Assembly (NCBI GenBank): GCA_965554225.1
Contig: CBEVZC010000008.1
Span: 1 to 46,846, forward strand
Reading direction: 5' to 3'
Length of the DNA stretch: 46,846 bases
Origin: BMS3ABIN04 sp965554225
GTDB taxonomy: Bacteria; Bacteroidota; Ignavibacteria; Ignavibacteriales; Melioribacteraceae
Positions 34,381-42,070 of the stretch are shown one piece after another; positions within the stretch are counted from its first letter, which is position 1, and the number at the start of each line of letters is the position of its first letter. The position numbers and the translations under genes were made by a program. A model generated the notes under the pieces. It was given only the letters and a program-made list of their open reading frames with translations. It was not told where the DNA came from and did not search any database.

Positions 34381-34611
34381 TTTTCTCTAAATTTAATTTA
34401 AACTTTCTGTATTATCGCATTATAATTTTTCCAGTTTAATTTTGCGTAATTATTTTTGAATTTAAGACTCTTTTATAGTATTTTAGCATATAAAATTTTA
34501 ATAAACTTATAGATTTATGATGATTATATTTTTCAACCTTTCTATTTTTAAATCATCACAGCACTTCGCAAAATTCACTTTTTCCAAAAAAATAAATATA
34601 GGAGAGTTCTG

Positions 34612-35262
34612 ATGGGATGGCTAAACTCGTCTATCGGTAAAAAGTTTATAATGGCTTTAACCGGTACATTACTTATGTTATTTTTGTTAGTTCACCTCAT
34701 AGGTAATATCATGCTGTATTTTGGTCCCGACGCTTTCAACACCTACGTTAAAATTCTTGATAGTATAAAACCACTTATAAGAGTGATAGAAATTATTCTT
34801 GCATTAATTTTCATTTATCACATTTATAATGGAATTAGACTTTGGCTCCAAAATAAAAAAGCGAATCCGACAAAATATGCTGTAAATGCTACTCGGCAGA
34901 ATACCGACGTATCCTCAAGATCAATGATAATTACCGGTAGTTTTGTCCTATTATTTTTAATTATTCACCTTAGTACATTTTGGGCAAAATTCAATTTTTC
35001 TGAATTGAAGGAAAATGAAAGATTTTATAGTTTTGTAACTACTGCTTTCAAAGATCCGTTATTTGCGGCTGTATATTTCTTTGCAATGATTTTCCTAGGT
35101 TACCATTTAAACCACGCTTTTCAAAGTGCATTTCAAACATTTGGATGGAACGGTAAAAAATACGGTGCTTTTGTAAAGAAGTTGGGGTTATGGTATGCGG
35201 TAATTGTTGCTGCTGTTTTCGCCTCTATTCCACTTTACTTTTTTTTAATGGGAGGTAAATAA
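34612..35262 (+). CDS. sdhC: Succinate dehydrogenase cytochrome b558-type membrane subunit
   Basis: The 216-residue product has five predicted membrane helices and histidines placed to bind haem (LVHLIGNIM, IYHIYNGIRLW, LIIHLSTFW, GYHLNHAFQSAFQTFGW). These are typical of the single-subunit anchor of type B succinate:quinone oxidoreductases. It passes electrons from SdhB to the quinone pool. The start is the ATG at 34612 after GGAGAG. sdhA follows with one base between, so the three genes form an operon. The promoter must lie in the 231 bases separating it from the chemoreceptor run. Confidence 0.93.
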   Translation: MGWLNSSIGKKFIMALTGTLLMLFLLVHLIGNIMLYFGPDAFNTYVKILDSIKPLIRVIEIILALIFIYHIYNGIRLWLQNKKANPTKYAVNATRQNTDVSSRSMIITGSFVLLFLIIHLSTFWAKFNFSELKENERFYSFVTTAFKDPLFAAVYFFAMIFLGYHLNHAFQSAFQTFGWNGKKYGAFVKKLGLWYAVIVAAVFASIPLYFFLMGGK

Positions 35263-35263
35263 A

Positions 35264-37171
35264 ATGATATTAAATTCAAACGTTCCGGAAGGAAATCTTG
35301 CTGAAAAATGGACCAATCACAAATTCAGCATGAAGGTTGTAAACCCTTCCAATAAAAGAAAATTTGACATTATTGTTATTGGCTCCGGTCTAGCCGGCGC
35401 CTCAGCGGCTGCAACAATGGGAGAGTTGGGATACAAAGTAAAAGTTTTTACTTTTCACGATTCGACCCGCCGTGCTCACTCAATTGCTGCACAAGGGGGA
35501 ATTAACGCCGCAAAGAACTATCAAAACGATGCTGACTCGGTTTACCGCTTATTTTATGATACAATCAAAGGCGGTGATTTTCGTGGACGCGAAGCTAATA
35601 CATGGCGTCTTGCAGAAGTAAGTAATAATATTATCGATCAGTGTGTTGCTCAGGGTGTTCCATTTGCTCGCGAATATGGAGGAACATTGGCTACCCGTTC
35701 ATTCGGGGGCGCTCAAGTTTCACGTACTTTTTATTCAAGAGGTGAAACAGGTCAGCAATTATTACTTGGTGCATACAGTTCAATGAACCGCCAGGTTAAC
35801 CTTGGTAATGTTGAATTGTTTCCTAGAAGAGAGTTTCTCGATTTAGTTTTAGTTGATGGACGAGCACAAGGAATTATTGTTCGTAACTTACTAACCGGTG
35901 ACTTGGAAAAACATTCAGCACAAGCTGTAGTTATGGCAACAGGTGGTTACATGAATGTTTACTATCTTTCAACAAATGCAATGAACTCAAACGCTACAGC
36001 AGCTTGGCGCGCACATAAACGAGGCGCTGCGTTTGCTAATCCGTGTTATACACAAATCCACCCTACTTGTATGCCGCTTCATGGTGAAGGACAATCTAAA
36101 CTAGTACTTATGAGTGAAAGTTTAAGAAACGACGGTAGAATTTGGGTGCCTAAAAAAGCGGGGGATACACGTTCTCCGGAACAAATTCCCGAAGACGAAA
36201 GAGATTATTATCTTGAAAGGAAATATCCTGCATTTGGTAATCTTGTACCGCGTGATGTTGCTTCACGTAATGCAAAATATGTATGTGACGAAGGACGAGG
36301 TGTTAATGGTGGAAGAGCAGTTTATCTTGATTTTGAAGATGCATACAAAAGAATCGGCAGAGAGGGTGTTAAAGATAAATATGGCAACTTGTTTGATATG
36401 TATGCAAATATTACCGGTGTTGATCCATACCATGTTCCAATGCAGATATATCCCGCACCACATTATGCTATGGGCGGTGTCTGGGTCGATTATCATCTAA
36501 TGAGTTCAATCCCAGGTTTATTTGTACTCGGTGAAGCAAACTTTTCCGATCATGGTGCAAACAGACTCGGTGCCAGTGCTTTAATGCAAGGTTTATCTGA
36601 TGGTTATTTTATTATTCCATACACAATTGGAAATTATCTTGCTACAGAAAAACCTGAGAAGGTTGATGCTGAAAGTTCGAATTTCAAAGAAACTGAAAAG
36701 AATGTCGATGATAATATTAAAAAGTTACTTTCGCTTGATGGTAAACAAACAGTTGATGAAATTCATAAACGTCTTGGTAATATACTTATTGATAAAGTTG
36801 GTATGTCAAGAACAGAAGAAGGTTTGAATACAGCAATTAAAGAAATTTCTGATTTAAGAGAAGAATTCTGGACAGATGCTAAAGTTGTTGGAAAAGCAAA
36901 CGAACTTAATCAAACTTTAGAAAGAGCGGGCAGAGTGGCCGATTTTCTTGAACTTGGTGAATTAATGGCGAAGGATGCTCTTAACAGAAACGAATCATGC
37001 GGCGCTCACTTTAGAGAAGAATACCAAACACCCCAAGGTGAAGCTTTGAGAAATGACGAAGATTACGCCTACGTAGCTGCGTGGGAATTCAAAAAAGTTG
37101 GTGAATGGGAACTTCATAAGGAAAATCTTAAATTTGAAAATGTGAAACTTAGTACAAGGAGTTATAAATAA
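35264..37171 (+). CDS. sdhA: Succinate dehydrogenase/fumarate reductase flavoprotein subunit
   Basis: This 635-residue subunit oxidises succinate to fumarate in the TCA cycle, or does the reverse. It has the FAD-binding motif DIIVIGSGLAGASAAATMGE. The covalent FAD His is in TRRAHSIAAQGGINAAKN. Active-site segments include CYTQIHPTCMP, YYLERKYPAFGNLVPRDVASR, HYAMGGVWVDY and GEANFSDHGANRLGASALMQG. Length and motif order fit the Bacteroidetes/Chlorobi type. Its stop TAA overlaps the sdhB ATG by one base. Confidence 0.97.
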   Translation: MILNSNVPEGNLAEKWTNHKFSMKVVNPSNKRKFDIIVIGSGLAGASAAATMGELGYKVKVFTFHDSTRRAHSIAAQGGINAAKNYQNDADSVYRLFYDTIKGGDFRGREANTWRLAEVSNNIIDQCVAQGVPFAREYGGTLATRSFGGAQVSRTFYSRGETGQQLLLGAYSSMNRQVNLGNVELFPRREFLDLVLVDGRAQGIIVRNLLTGDLEKHSAQAVVMATGGYMNVYYLSTNAMNSNATAAWRAHKRGAAFANPCYTQIHPTCMPLHGEGQSKLVLMSESLRNDGRIWVPKKAGDTRSPEQIPEDERDYYLERKYPAFGNLVPRDVASRNAKYVCDEGRGVNGGRAVYLDFEDAYKRIGREGVKDKYGNLFDMYANITGVDPYHVPMQIYPAPHYAMGGVWVDYHLMSSIPGLFVLGEANFSDHGANRLGASALMQGLSDGYFIIPYTIGNYLATEKPEKVDAESSNFKETEKNVDDNIKKLLSLDGKQTVDEIHKRLGNILIDKVGMSRTEEGLNTAIKEISDLREEFWTDAKVVGKANELNQTLERAGRVADFLELGELMAKDALNRNESCGAHFREEYQTPQGEALRNDEDYAYVAAWEFKKVGEWELHKENLKFENVKLSTRSYK

Positions 37172-37926
37172 TGAATGGAGAAAAAAAATTGAATATAACG
37201 TTGAAAATCTGGCGGCAGGAAACACCGGCAGCAAACGGTAATTTTGAGGATTTCAATGTATCCGTTTCTCCTGATGCTTCTATTCTTGAAATGCTGGATG
37301 AATTGAATAATTCCCTTGAAAAAGATGGAAAACGTCCAATAGCTTTTGAAAGTGATTGCCGTGAGGGAATTTGCGGTACATGTGGTATTGTAGTTAATGG
37401 CCACCCACACGGACCTCTTCCAAAACAAGCTACCTGTCAATTACATATGCGTAACTTTCAAAACGGTGAAGTTATTTTCCTAGAACCAATGCGTGCAGCA
37501 TCTTTCCCTATTATAAAAGATCTAATTGTTGATCGTTCAGCCTTTGATAAAATTCAGCAAGCTGGCGCTTTTATTTCATTCAATACCGGCAGCGCTCCGG
37601 ATGCTAATACGATTCTGATTTCTAAAGAAATGGCTGATGCATCTTTAGATGCCGCTGAATGCATAGGTTGCGGGGCTTGTGTTGCAACTTGTAAAAACTC
37701 TTCTGCTATGCTATTTGTTGGTGCAAAAGTTTCTCAGTTTGCATTACTTCCTCAAGGTCAGCCGGAACGGAATAAGCGAGTTAGGGAAATGGTAATTGCA
37801 ATGGACGAGGCAGGGTTTGGGAGCTGTACTAATACTTATGCTTGTGAAGCTGAATGTCCAAAAGGAATTTCGGTACTTAACATAGCAAGGATGAATAGGG
37901 ATTTTATTAAAACTGGTATAGAGTAA
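37171..37926 (+). CDS. sdhB: Succinate dehydrogenase/fumarate reductase iron-sulfur subunit
   Basis: The 251-residue subunit carries electrons from the flavoprotein to the cytochrome. The [2Fe-2S] ligands lie in SDCREGICGTCG and the later ATCQ. The second motif, AAECIGCGACVATCKN, and NTYACEAECPKGI supply the [4Fe-4S] and [3Fe-4S] clusters. An N-terminal LKIWRQE segment fits the ferredoxin domain. It overlaps sdhA by one base and is followed 35 bases later by a strong terminator, closing the operon. Confidence 0.96.
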   Translation: MNGEKKLNITLKIWRQETPAANGNFEDFNVSVSPDASILEMLDELNNSLEKDGKRPIAFESDCREGICGTCGIVVNGHPHGPLPKQATCQLHMRNFQNGEVIFLEPMRAASFPIIKDLIVDRSAFDKIQQAGAFISFNTGSAPDANTILISKEMADASLDAAECIGCGACVATCKNSSAMLFVGAKVSQFALLPQGQPERNKRVREMVIAMDEAGFGSCTNTYACEAECPKGISVLNIARMNRDFIKTGIE

Positions 37927-37961
37927 TTTGTGGCCAAATAAGATGGTTGAATTCTTTCATT

Positions 37962-37998
37962 AAAGGAAGTGAGATCTTCAATTGAACTCACTTCCTTT
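37962..37998 (+). terminator. Intrinsic terminator of the sdhCAB operon
   Basis: AAAGGAAGTGAG at 37962-37973 pairs with CTCACTTCCTTT at 37987-37998 around a 13-base loop that itself contains the palindrome TTCAATTGAA. The T run TTTTTTT from 37996 belongs to the stem edge and tail. It may also stop the convergent small membrane-protein gene. Confidence 0.85.
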
Positions 37999-38000
37999 TT

Positions 38001-38279
38001 TTATCTTATACTAAAATCTCTTATTTTGTTTTTTAAACTAATGCTAAAAAAGATCCCACCTGCTAATACACCTAAAACAAGTTCGTTTGGATTAAAAGAC
38101 AAATGTAAAATAGAAATTGACTTTACAAAAAGCAATTTTACAACTAAAGAGGTAGATAAAAATAATATGAAAGCTAATATTCCATGAATTATTGGTGATA
38201 AAAATAAGTTCTTAAAGTTGGCTGATAAGCTAAATTCTACTTTTTGCTCTACTCTTTTAAATTTTTGAAGATTATCCAT
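38001..38279 (-). CDS. Small membrane protein, unknown
   Basis: I do not recognise this 92-residue protein. It has two clear hydrophobic stretches, about 27-49 (SPIIHGILAFILFLSTSLVVKLL) split by a short polar loop from about 65-84 (NELVLGVLAGGIFFSISLKN), and charged ends. A good ribosome-binding site (GGGAG, five bases before the ATG at 38279) supports real translation. It probably sits in the inner membrane with both ends inside. It lies upstream of, and convergent with, sdhB, and downstream of a lone response regulator on the same strand. Confidence 0.62.
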   Translation of the reverse strand: MDNLQKFKRVEQKVEFSLSANFKNLFLSPIIHGILAFILFLSTSLVVKLLFVKSISILHLSFNPNELVLGVLAGGIFFSISLKNKIRDFSIR

Positions 38280-38581
38280 TTTTTACTCCCGTTTTAAAAT
38301 TTCTACCCCAAATAAAATTAAATTGCAGGTAAATGTCAGTGATTCCGGTTAACATTTTGCAATTTTGAATGTAATTCATATAGATTTGTGATTTATGATA
38401 CACATTTGGTCAAAACTGACTAATAATAATCTCAAAAGTTCATTAGAGGAAATCTTAAATAACTTTTGGGATTTAATACCAAATTAATCTGAATAATAAT
38501 TTTAGCGGATGTGAATTGTAATAAAATGGGAGTAGGGACCGAATAAATAAATAGTTAATTTTTATCCGATCCCGATTTGGG
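38280..38581. other. 302-base gene-free region
   Basis: The region should hold the promoter of the small membrane-protein gene and, at its right end, a stem-loop that probably ends the response-regulator transcript. Nothing else stands out. Confidence 0.55.
38535..38573 (-). terminator. Stem-loop downstream of the response-regulator gene
   Basis: On the minus strand GGGATCGGATAAA (from 38573) pairs with TTTATTCGGTCCC (ending at 38535) over 13 positions, two of them G-U. On the plus strand those two would be mismatches, so the structure is favoured in minus-strand RNA, which matches the gene's direction. A T run is not present, so its role as a terminator is uncertain. Confidence 0.5.
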
Positions 38582-39079
38582 TCAATTAAGAAATATTTTT
38601 TTATCAATTAATGATGGACCATTTTTGGTTTGTTTTAATTCTTGATTACGTTTTTCTAATAAGTGAATCCTTCTATCGAGATTATCCAATTTTTTATGAA
38701 GAGAATTATTTCTGTTAAACATAATTTTTGCAATTTTTTCCATAGTAGTTTCGATATTAAACGGTTTCAAAATATAATCGGAAACACCAAGCGAAAGAAC
38801 TTTTTTAAGAGCCATTTTTTCGCTAATAGCCGTTATCATAATTACAGGGAGATCATGGTATTCTTTTTTAAATCTTATTTTTTTTAGAAATTCATAACCG
38901 TCCATATTCGGCATCATATAATCAAGAATAATAAAATCCGGCTTATGAATCGGCAGCAACTTTAGCGCTTCAATACCATCGTTAGCGGTATAAACATTAC
39001 AATAAAATTTACGGGTAAGAATTTTTTTAATTAACATTCTTGTACCGCTGTTATCTTCTACTAATAATACATTAAACAT
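38582..39079 (-). CDS. Single-receiver response regulator with C-terminal coiled coil
   Basis: The 165-residue product is a CheY-like receiver: acidic pocket LLVEDN, phospho-accepting Asp53 in FIILDYMMPNMDG, the Thr in VIMITA, and the Lys in YILKPF. Residues about 125-160 form a charged coiled coil (HKKLDNLDRRIHLLEKRNQEL) and no output domain follows. It should act through protein contacts. The ATG at 39079 has AGGAG five bases before. The sensor-less kinase at 40488 is a possible partner but lies on the other strand. Confidence 0.9.
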   Translation of the reverse strand: MFNVLLVEDNSGTRMLIKKILTRKFYCNVYTANDGIEALKLLPIHKPDFIILDYMMPNMDGYEFLKKIRFKKEYHDLPVIMITAISEKMALKKVLSLGVSDYILKPFNIETTMEKIAKIMFNRNNSLHKKLDNLDRRIHLLEKRNQELKQTKNGPSLIDKKIFLN

Positions 39080-39109
39080 GATTGCTCCTATACAATAAGT
39101 ATTATTTTA

Positions 39110-39424
39110 TTATGAATAAATTTTTCCGAAATAAAACATATAACGAAATGAAAGTGTTAAAATTCCACCCAATGACGCTATAACAATTTCTGGTGTATTT
39201 ACAAATCTTTTAATAATCATATTAAGCGAGCCTAATACGTCAACGGCATTACTGTTTTGAATTGTTTGTGTTGCAATATTATAGGCAATGATATTACTCG
39301 CGATTAAAATTGATAGCGTTACAATAAATCCAATAATTGCAGCAATTATCAAACTCCAGATATGATGCTTAGCAACAAAATTGTTATTCTTTTTACGATA
39401 TATGATATTTGATTTCATTTGCAT
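39110..39424 (-). CDS. Small membrane protein, unknown
   Basis: I do not recognise this 104-residue protein. It has a basic N-terminus (IIYRKKNNNF), a strong membrane segment at about 23-50 (IWSLIIAAIIGFIVTLSIL), a short loop, and a second weaker hydrophobic stretch at about 79-95 (PEIVIASLGGILTLSFRYM). The gene ends 30 bases before the response regulator and may share its transcript. Two ATGs, at 39424 and 39418, are equally good starts. It may feed a signal to the regulator, but that is a guess from position. Confidence 0.6.
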   Translation of the reverse strand: MQMKSNIIYRKKNNNFVAKHHIWSLIIAAIIGFIVTLSILIASNIIAYNIATQTIQNSNAVDVLGSLNMIIKRFVNTPEIVIASLGGILTLSFRYMFYFGKIYS

Positions 39425-39550
39425 AATTATTCTTGTTTCACCGGCAAATTAAAAGAAACGTAAAAACGAATGCTGTGTTTTAAAACACATTCCAAATCAA
39501 AAGTCTCAAAATGTTTGTTTCATTATGATTGAGATATACATTCTTACTAT

Positions 39551-39622
39551 TAATAGAGGTTTTTACACAAGTTAGATATTTTTTAGAAACAGACTTGCAG
39601 CTGGAATTATAGACCTCTATTA
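39551..39622. repeat. Inverted repeat enclosing a shorter repeated unit
   Basis: TAATAGAGGT at 39551-39560 pairs with ACCTCTATTA at 39613-39622. Inside lies AACAGACTTGC (39588-39598), which is repeated in inverted form as GCAAGTCTGTT at 39684-39694. Confidence 0.55.
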
Positions 39623-39674
39623 TAAAAAGTAGAATCGATAAAAAATTCCGTATAAATTCATCTATATTATTATT

Positions 39675-39695
39675 GAACAGACAGCAAGTCTGTTC
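39675..39695. repeat. Short perfect hairpin
   Basis: GAACAGAC at 39675-39682 pairs with GTCTGTTC at 39688-39695 around the loop AGCAA. Its right arm also complements the unit at 39588-39598, so two alternative folds are possible. Confidence 0.55.
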
Positions 39696-39907
39696 TAAGT
39701 ATAATTTGGTTTTAAATACTAAAGAAATTGGGATTCCGTTGATTTTAAAATTGAATTTTTCGTAAAAAATTGTAAAAATAAATTAATTTAATGCGTCATT
39801 TTCAGACAAGTATCTCATTTTAGCCCGAGAAAAAACAATGAATTATTACATTATTTGCAATAATGATGAATAATGTATGCTACTACTATTTGGCATTATT
39901 GTTGGGA

Positions 39908-40011
39908 TTATAGAGTAAATTAAATTTAACTATAAAACGAAAGAGCAATTTTTCGATAATATTTTATGGAAAATACGTTTGAGTTTCAAAAGCATGTAAT
40001 TTACTCTATAA
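39908..40011. repeat. 15-bp perfect inverted repeat with a 74-base spacer
   Basis: TTATAGAGTAAATTA at 39908-39922 is the exact reverse complement of TAATTTACTCTATAA at 39997-40011. The spacer has no ORF. The total length of 104 bases would suit a tiny inverted-repeat element or a long-stem RNA. No target duplication was found at the ends. Confidence 0.65.
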
Positions 40012-40095
40012 AATTGATAGTTAGATTTGGATTTTTGCAAATATTAAGAAACTGAGGAACCCAAAAGTTTTCTTAATCTAGTGGGAGTTATTTGT

Positions 40096-40311
40096 ATGGA
40101 ATTGTATTATGAAACATCATTATCTGCTTACATTCTTCTGCAAGAGGTGAACAAGCAACTGGATATTCATGAATCTCCGGAAGAAAGCAAAAAAAATGGT
40201 AATGATAAAAAGATAATTAAAAAATGCTTTAAAGTTATTGAAGAAAGATATCCTGATTATAAAGAGCAGGAGAAAATTAAACATTACATTGAAAATATTT
40301 TTTCACAATAA
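40096..40311 (+). CDS. Small orphan protein
   Basis: The 71-residue product is unrecognised, mostly helical, and highly charged in its C-terminal half (KKIIKKCFKVIEERYPDYKEQEKIKHY). I chose the ATG at 40096, eight bases after GGGAG; a GTG at 40081 would add five residues. There is no signal peptide or membrane segment. It precedes the sensor-less kinase gene by 176 bases on the same strand and may be a regulator or partner of it; nothing in the sequence proves this. Confidence 0.55.
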   Translation: MELYYETSLSAYILLQEVNKQLDIHESPEESKKNGNDKKIIKKCFKVIEERYPDYKEQEKIKHYIENIFSQ

Positions 40312-40487
40312 TTTTACTGCAGGATACGAAAATTAATTTATTCGTATCTCTCACTCTATTTATTTCCTTGGAATCATATTTTTCTATAGAAAGTTGATGC
40401 AGATCATAGAATTCAAAAAAATAATCGATTTATTTGTATATAAAGAAACGAAGCACTTTAACTTAACATGAAAAATTTAGAATAAGA

Positions 40488-41369
40488 ATGGATTTAGATT
40501 CTTCGTTAAAGAAAAAGTCAAAGCAAAATAGTAAAGAGCTTGCTGCCCCAAAACTTTACTCAAACAGTCGTGTATTGAAAGACAAAACAATACCCAATGA
40601 AAAAGAACTCGGTTTAGACAAACCTGAACCAACAATTAAAAAGCAAACCCCAAAAAGTTCAAAAATCTTCGGTAACAAAAAGTTTTTTTCTATGGTTACA
40701 CACAATCTCAGAAATCCTTTTGGTACTTTACTCGGTTTTACTGAAATGATGGATCTTGAGTTTGAAGATTTAACTAACGAAGAAAAAAAATATTTTATAA
40801 CTGAAATAAGCAATTCGGCAAAATTTATTTATGATTCGTTCGAAAATTTAATTCATTGGATTTATTTAGATTCTCAGTTTTCCGACTTAGACAAAGAATC
40901 ATTTGACTTGTATGACATTATCCTCGACGAAGTTCAACGGCTTAAGAAAAAGACTTCAAAAAAAAGAATAACTATTAGCATACAAAAGCAGGATAATTTA
41001 CAAATATGTGCAAGTAGAATTTTAATGATTATGTTGGTAAGAAATCTTCTATCCAATGCGGTAAAGTTTAATATTCCTAACGGAGAAGTTAATATTTCAT
41101 TCCAAGAAAACGATCATAAAATAATTACAAATATAGAAGATACAGGTTGTGGAATTGACAAGGAAAATGTTGATAATTTGTTTTCAGTAGAAGGCATCGA
41201 ACAGTTGAACAAAAATATGACAAATAAAGGAATAGGACTCGGATTATTGCTTTGCAAGAGAATTTTAGAAGTTCATAACGGTGAAATCTGGTATAACAGT
41301 ATTGGGGGACAAGGGACCACTTTTTCATTTTCACTACCAAAAGTTAAAAAATGTTCTGCGGAGGATTGA
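40488..41369 (+). CDS. Histidine kinase without a sensor domain
   Basis: The 293-residue product begins with about 60 polar, Lys-rich, probably disordered residues. The dimerisation helix follows, with the phospho-accepting His72 (SMVTHNLRNPFGTLLGF), then the ATPase domain: N-box VRNLLSNAVKFN, G1 EDTGCGIDKENVD, and G2 NKGIGLGLLLCKRI. There is no membrane segment, PAS or GAF, so the signal must come from a partner protein. It could pair with the single receiver at 38582. The stop overlaps the next small gene (TGATG at 41367-41371). Confidence 0.9.
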   Translation: MDLDSSLKKKSKQNSKELAAPKLYSNSRVLKDKTIPNEKELGLDKPEPTIKKQTPKSSKIFGNKKFFSMVTHNLRNPFGTLLGFTEMMDLEFEDLTNEEKKYFITEISNSAKFIYDSFENLIHWIYLDSQFSDLDKESFDLYDIILDEVQRLKKKTSKKRITISIQKQDNLQICASRILMIMLVRNLLSNAVKFNIPNGEVNISFQENDHKIITNIEDTGCGIDKENVDNLFSVEGIEQLNKNMTNKGIGLGLLLCKRILEVHNGEIWYNSIGGQGTTFSFSLPKVKKCSAED

Positions 41370-41575
41370 TGGAACAAGTTACTCTTGAAAAAGCAAACGA
41401 AATAGCTCAAACTTATTTTAGCCTACTAATTGAAAGACACAAAAAGCTCGGTTTTAAAGTCGACGTAATTGAAGAAGACAAATTCCCCAAAAATGAACAG
41501 AAAGTTTTTTATCTCCGTTTTACAAATTCGGAAAATGAATGTAAGCTTTATAAAATCATGCCCTACGTTCATTAG
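41369..41575 (+). CDS. Small orphan protein coupled to the kinase
   Basis: The 68-residue product is unrecognised. It runs from a helix (VTLEKANEIAQTYFSLLIER) into short strands (FKVDVIEEDKF, KVFYLRFTN, CKLYKIMPYVH), which suggests a compact alpha/beta fold. The ATG at 41369 overlaps the kinase stop codon by one base and has GGAGG just upstream, so translation is coupled to the kinase. The longer frame from 41351 would start inside the kinase without its own ribosome-binding site. A role as kinase partner is inferred from the coupling. Confidence 0.6.
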   Translation: MEQVTLEKANEIAQTYFSLLIERHKKLGFKVDVIEEDKFPKNEQKVFYLRFTNSENECKLYKIMPYVH

Positions 41576-42070
41576 TCATTGATAATCCTTCGCATATTTT
41601 TTCAATACAATAGCTTTGCACTTTCATTAAAGTAGTTTGTTTATTATAGTGTTTAGAGTAAAATCCTTGTTATTTTTGTTAAGAGATTTAAGAAATACTT
41701 TTTTGATTTTTCCTTTAGTCCTCTCTTTTAAGAGAGGACTTAGGTGAGTTTATTTAAAAAAACAAAATCAGAAAAGTATTTCGGCCATTTTAATTAAATT
41801 TTTTTCCCGATTTATCACGTTATGCTTTTGGTTTAGTTACTTCCTAAAATTACAATCTTGCAACAACTAATTAACAAATTGTAGTTGCTTTAATATTAAT
41901 TTTTTCTTAACATAAAAATACAATAGCTCGTCCAATGTTTATTTTGTAAAATCTTTGGGTTTAAAATAAAAGTGTTACGTTTAATCTCTATTTTTTTTAA
42001 ATTTATTATATCATTATTTTGAATCTGCATCTAATAATTTCTATTCAAATATTCTTTAGAAGGTACTCTC
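41576..42070. other. 495-base gene-free region
   Basis: AT-rich, with one strong palindrome (41717-41740) and presumably the promoter for the gene at 42071. I saw no ORF or recognisable RNA gene. Confidence 0.6.
41717..41743. repeat. Palindromic repeat related to the one inside the T9SS gene
   Basis: AGTCCTCTCTT at 41717-41727 pairs perfectly with AAGAGAGGACT at 41730-41740 around a two-base loop, and TAGGTGAGTT follows. The segment GAGGACTTAG (41734-41743) differs by one base from GAGGATTTAG at 25986-25995. It may also end the kinase transcript. Confidence 0.6.

Larger units (their letters stand above)
39425..40095. other. 671-base gene-free region rich in inverted repeats
   Basis: No supported ORF. 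The region holds at least three inverted repeats, listed separately, plus the promoters of the small membrane-protein gene on the left and the small gene at 40096 on the right. An unannotated small RNA is possible here, but I recognise no known family. Confidence 0.6.

Noticed and set aside
39887..39902. Possible sigma-54 promoter (TGGCAT then TTGGGA) before the small gene at 40096
   Set aside because: The -12 element lacks the GC core and the spacing does not fit.
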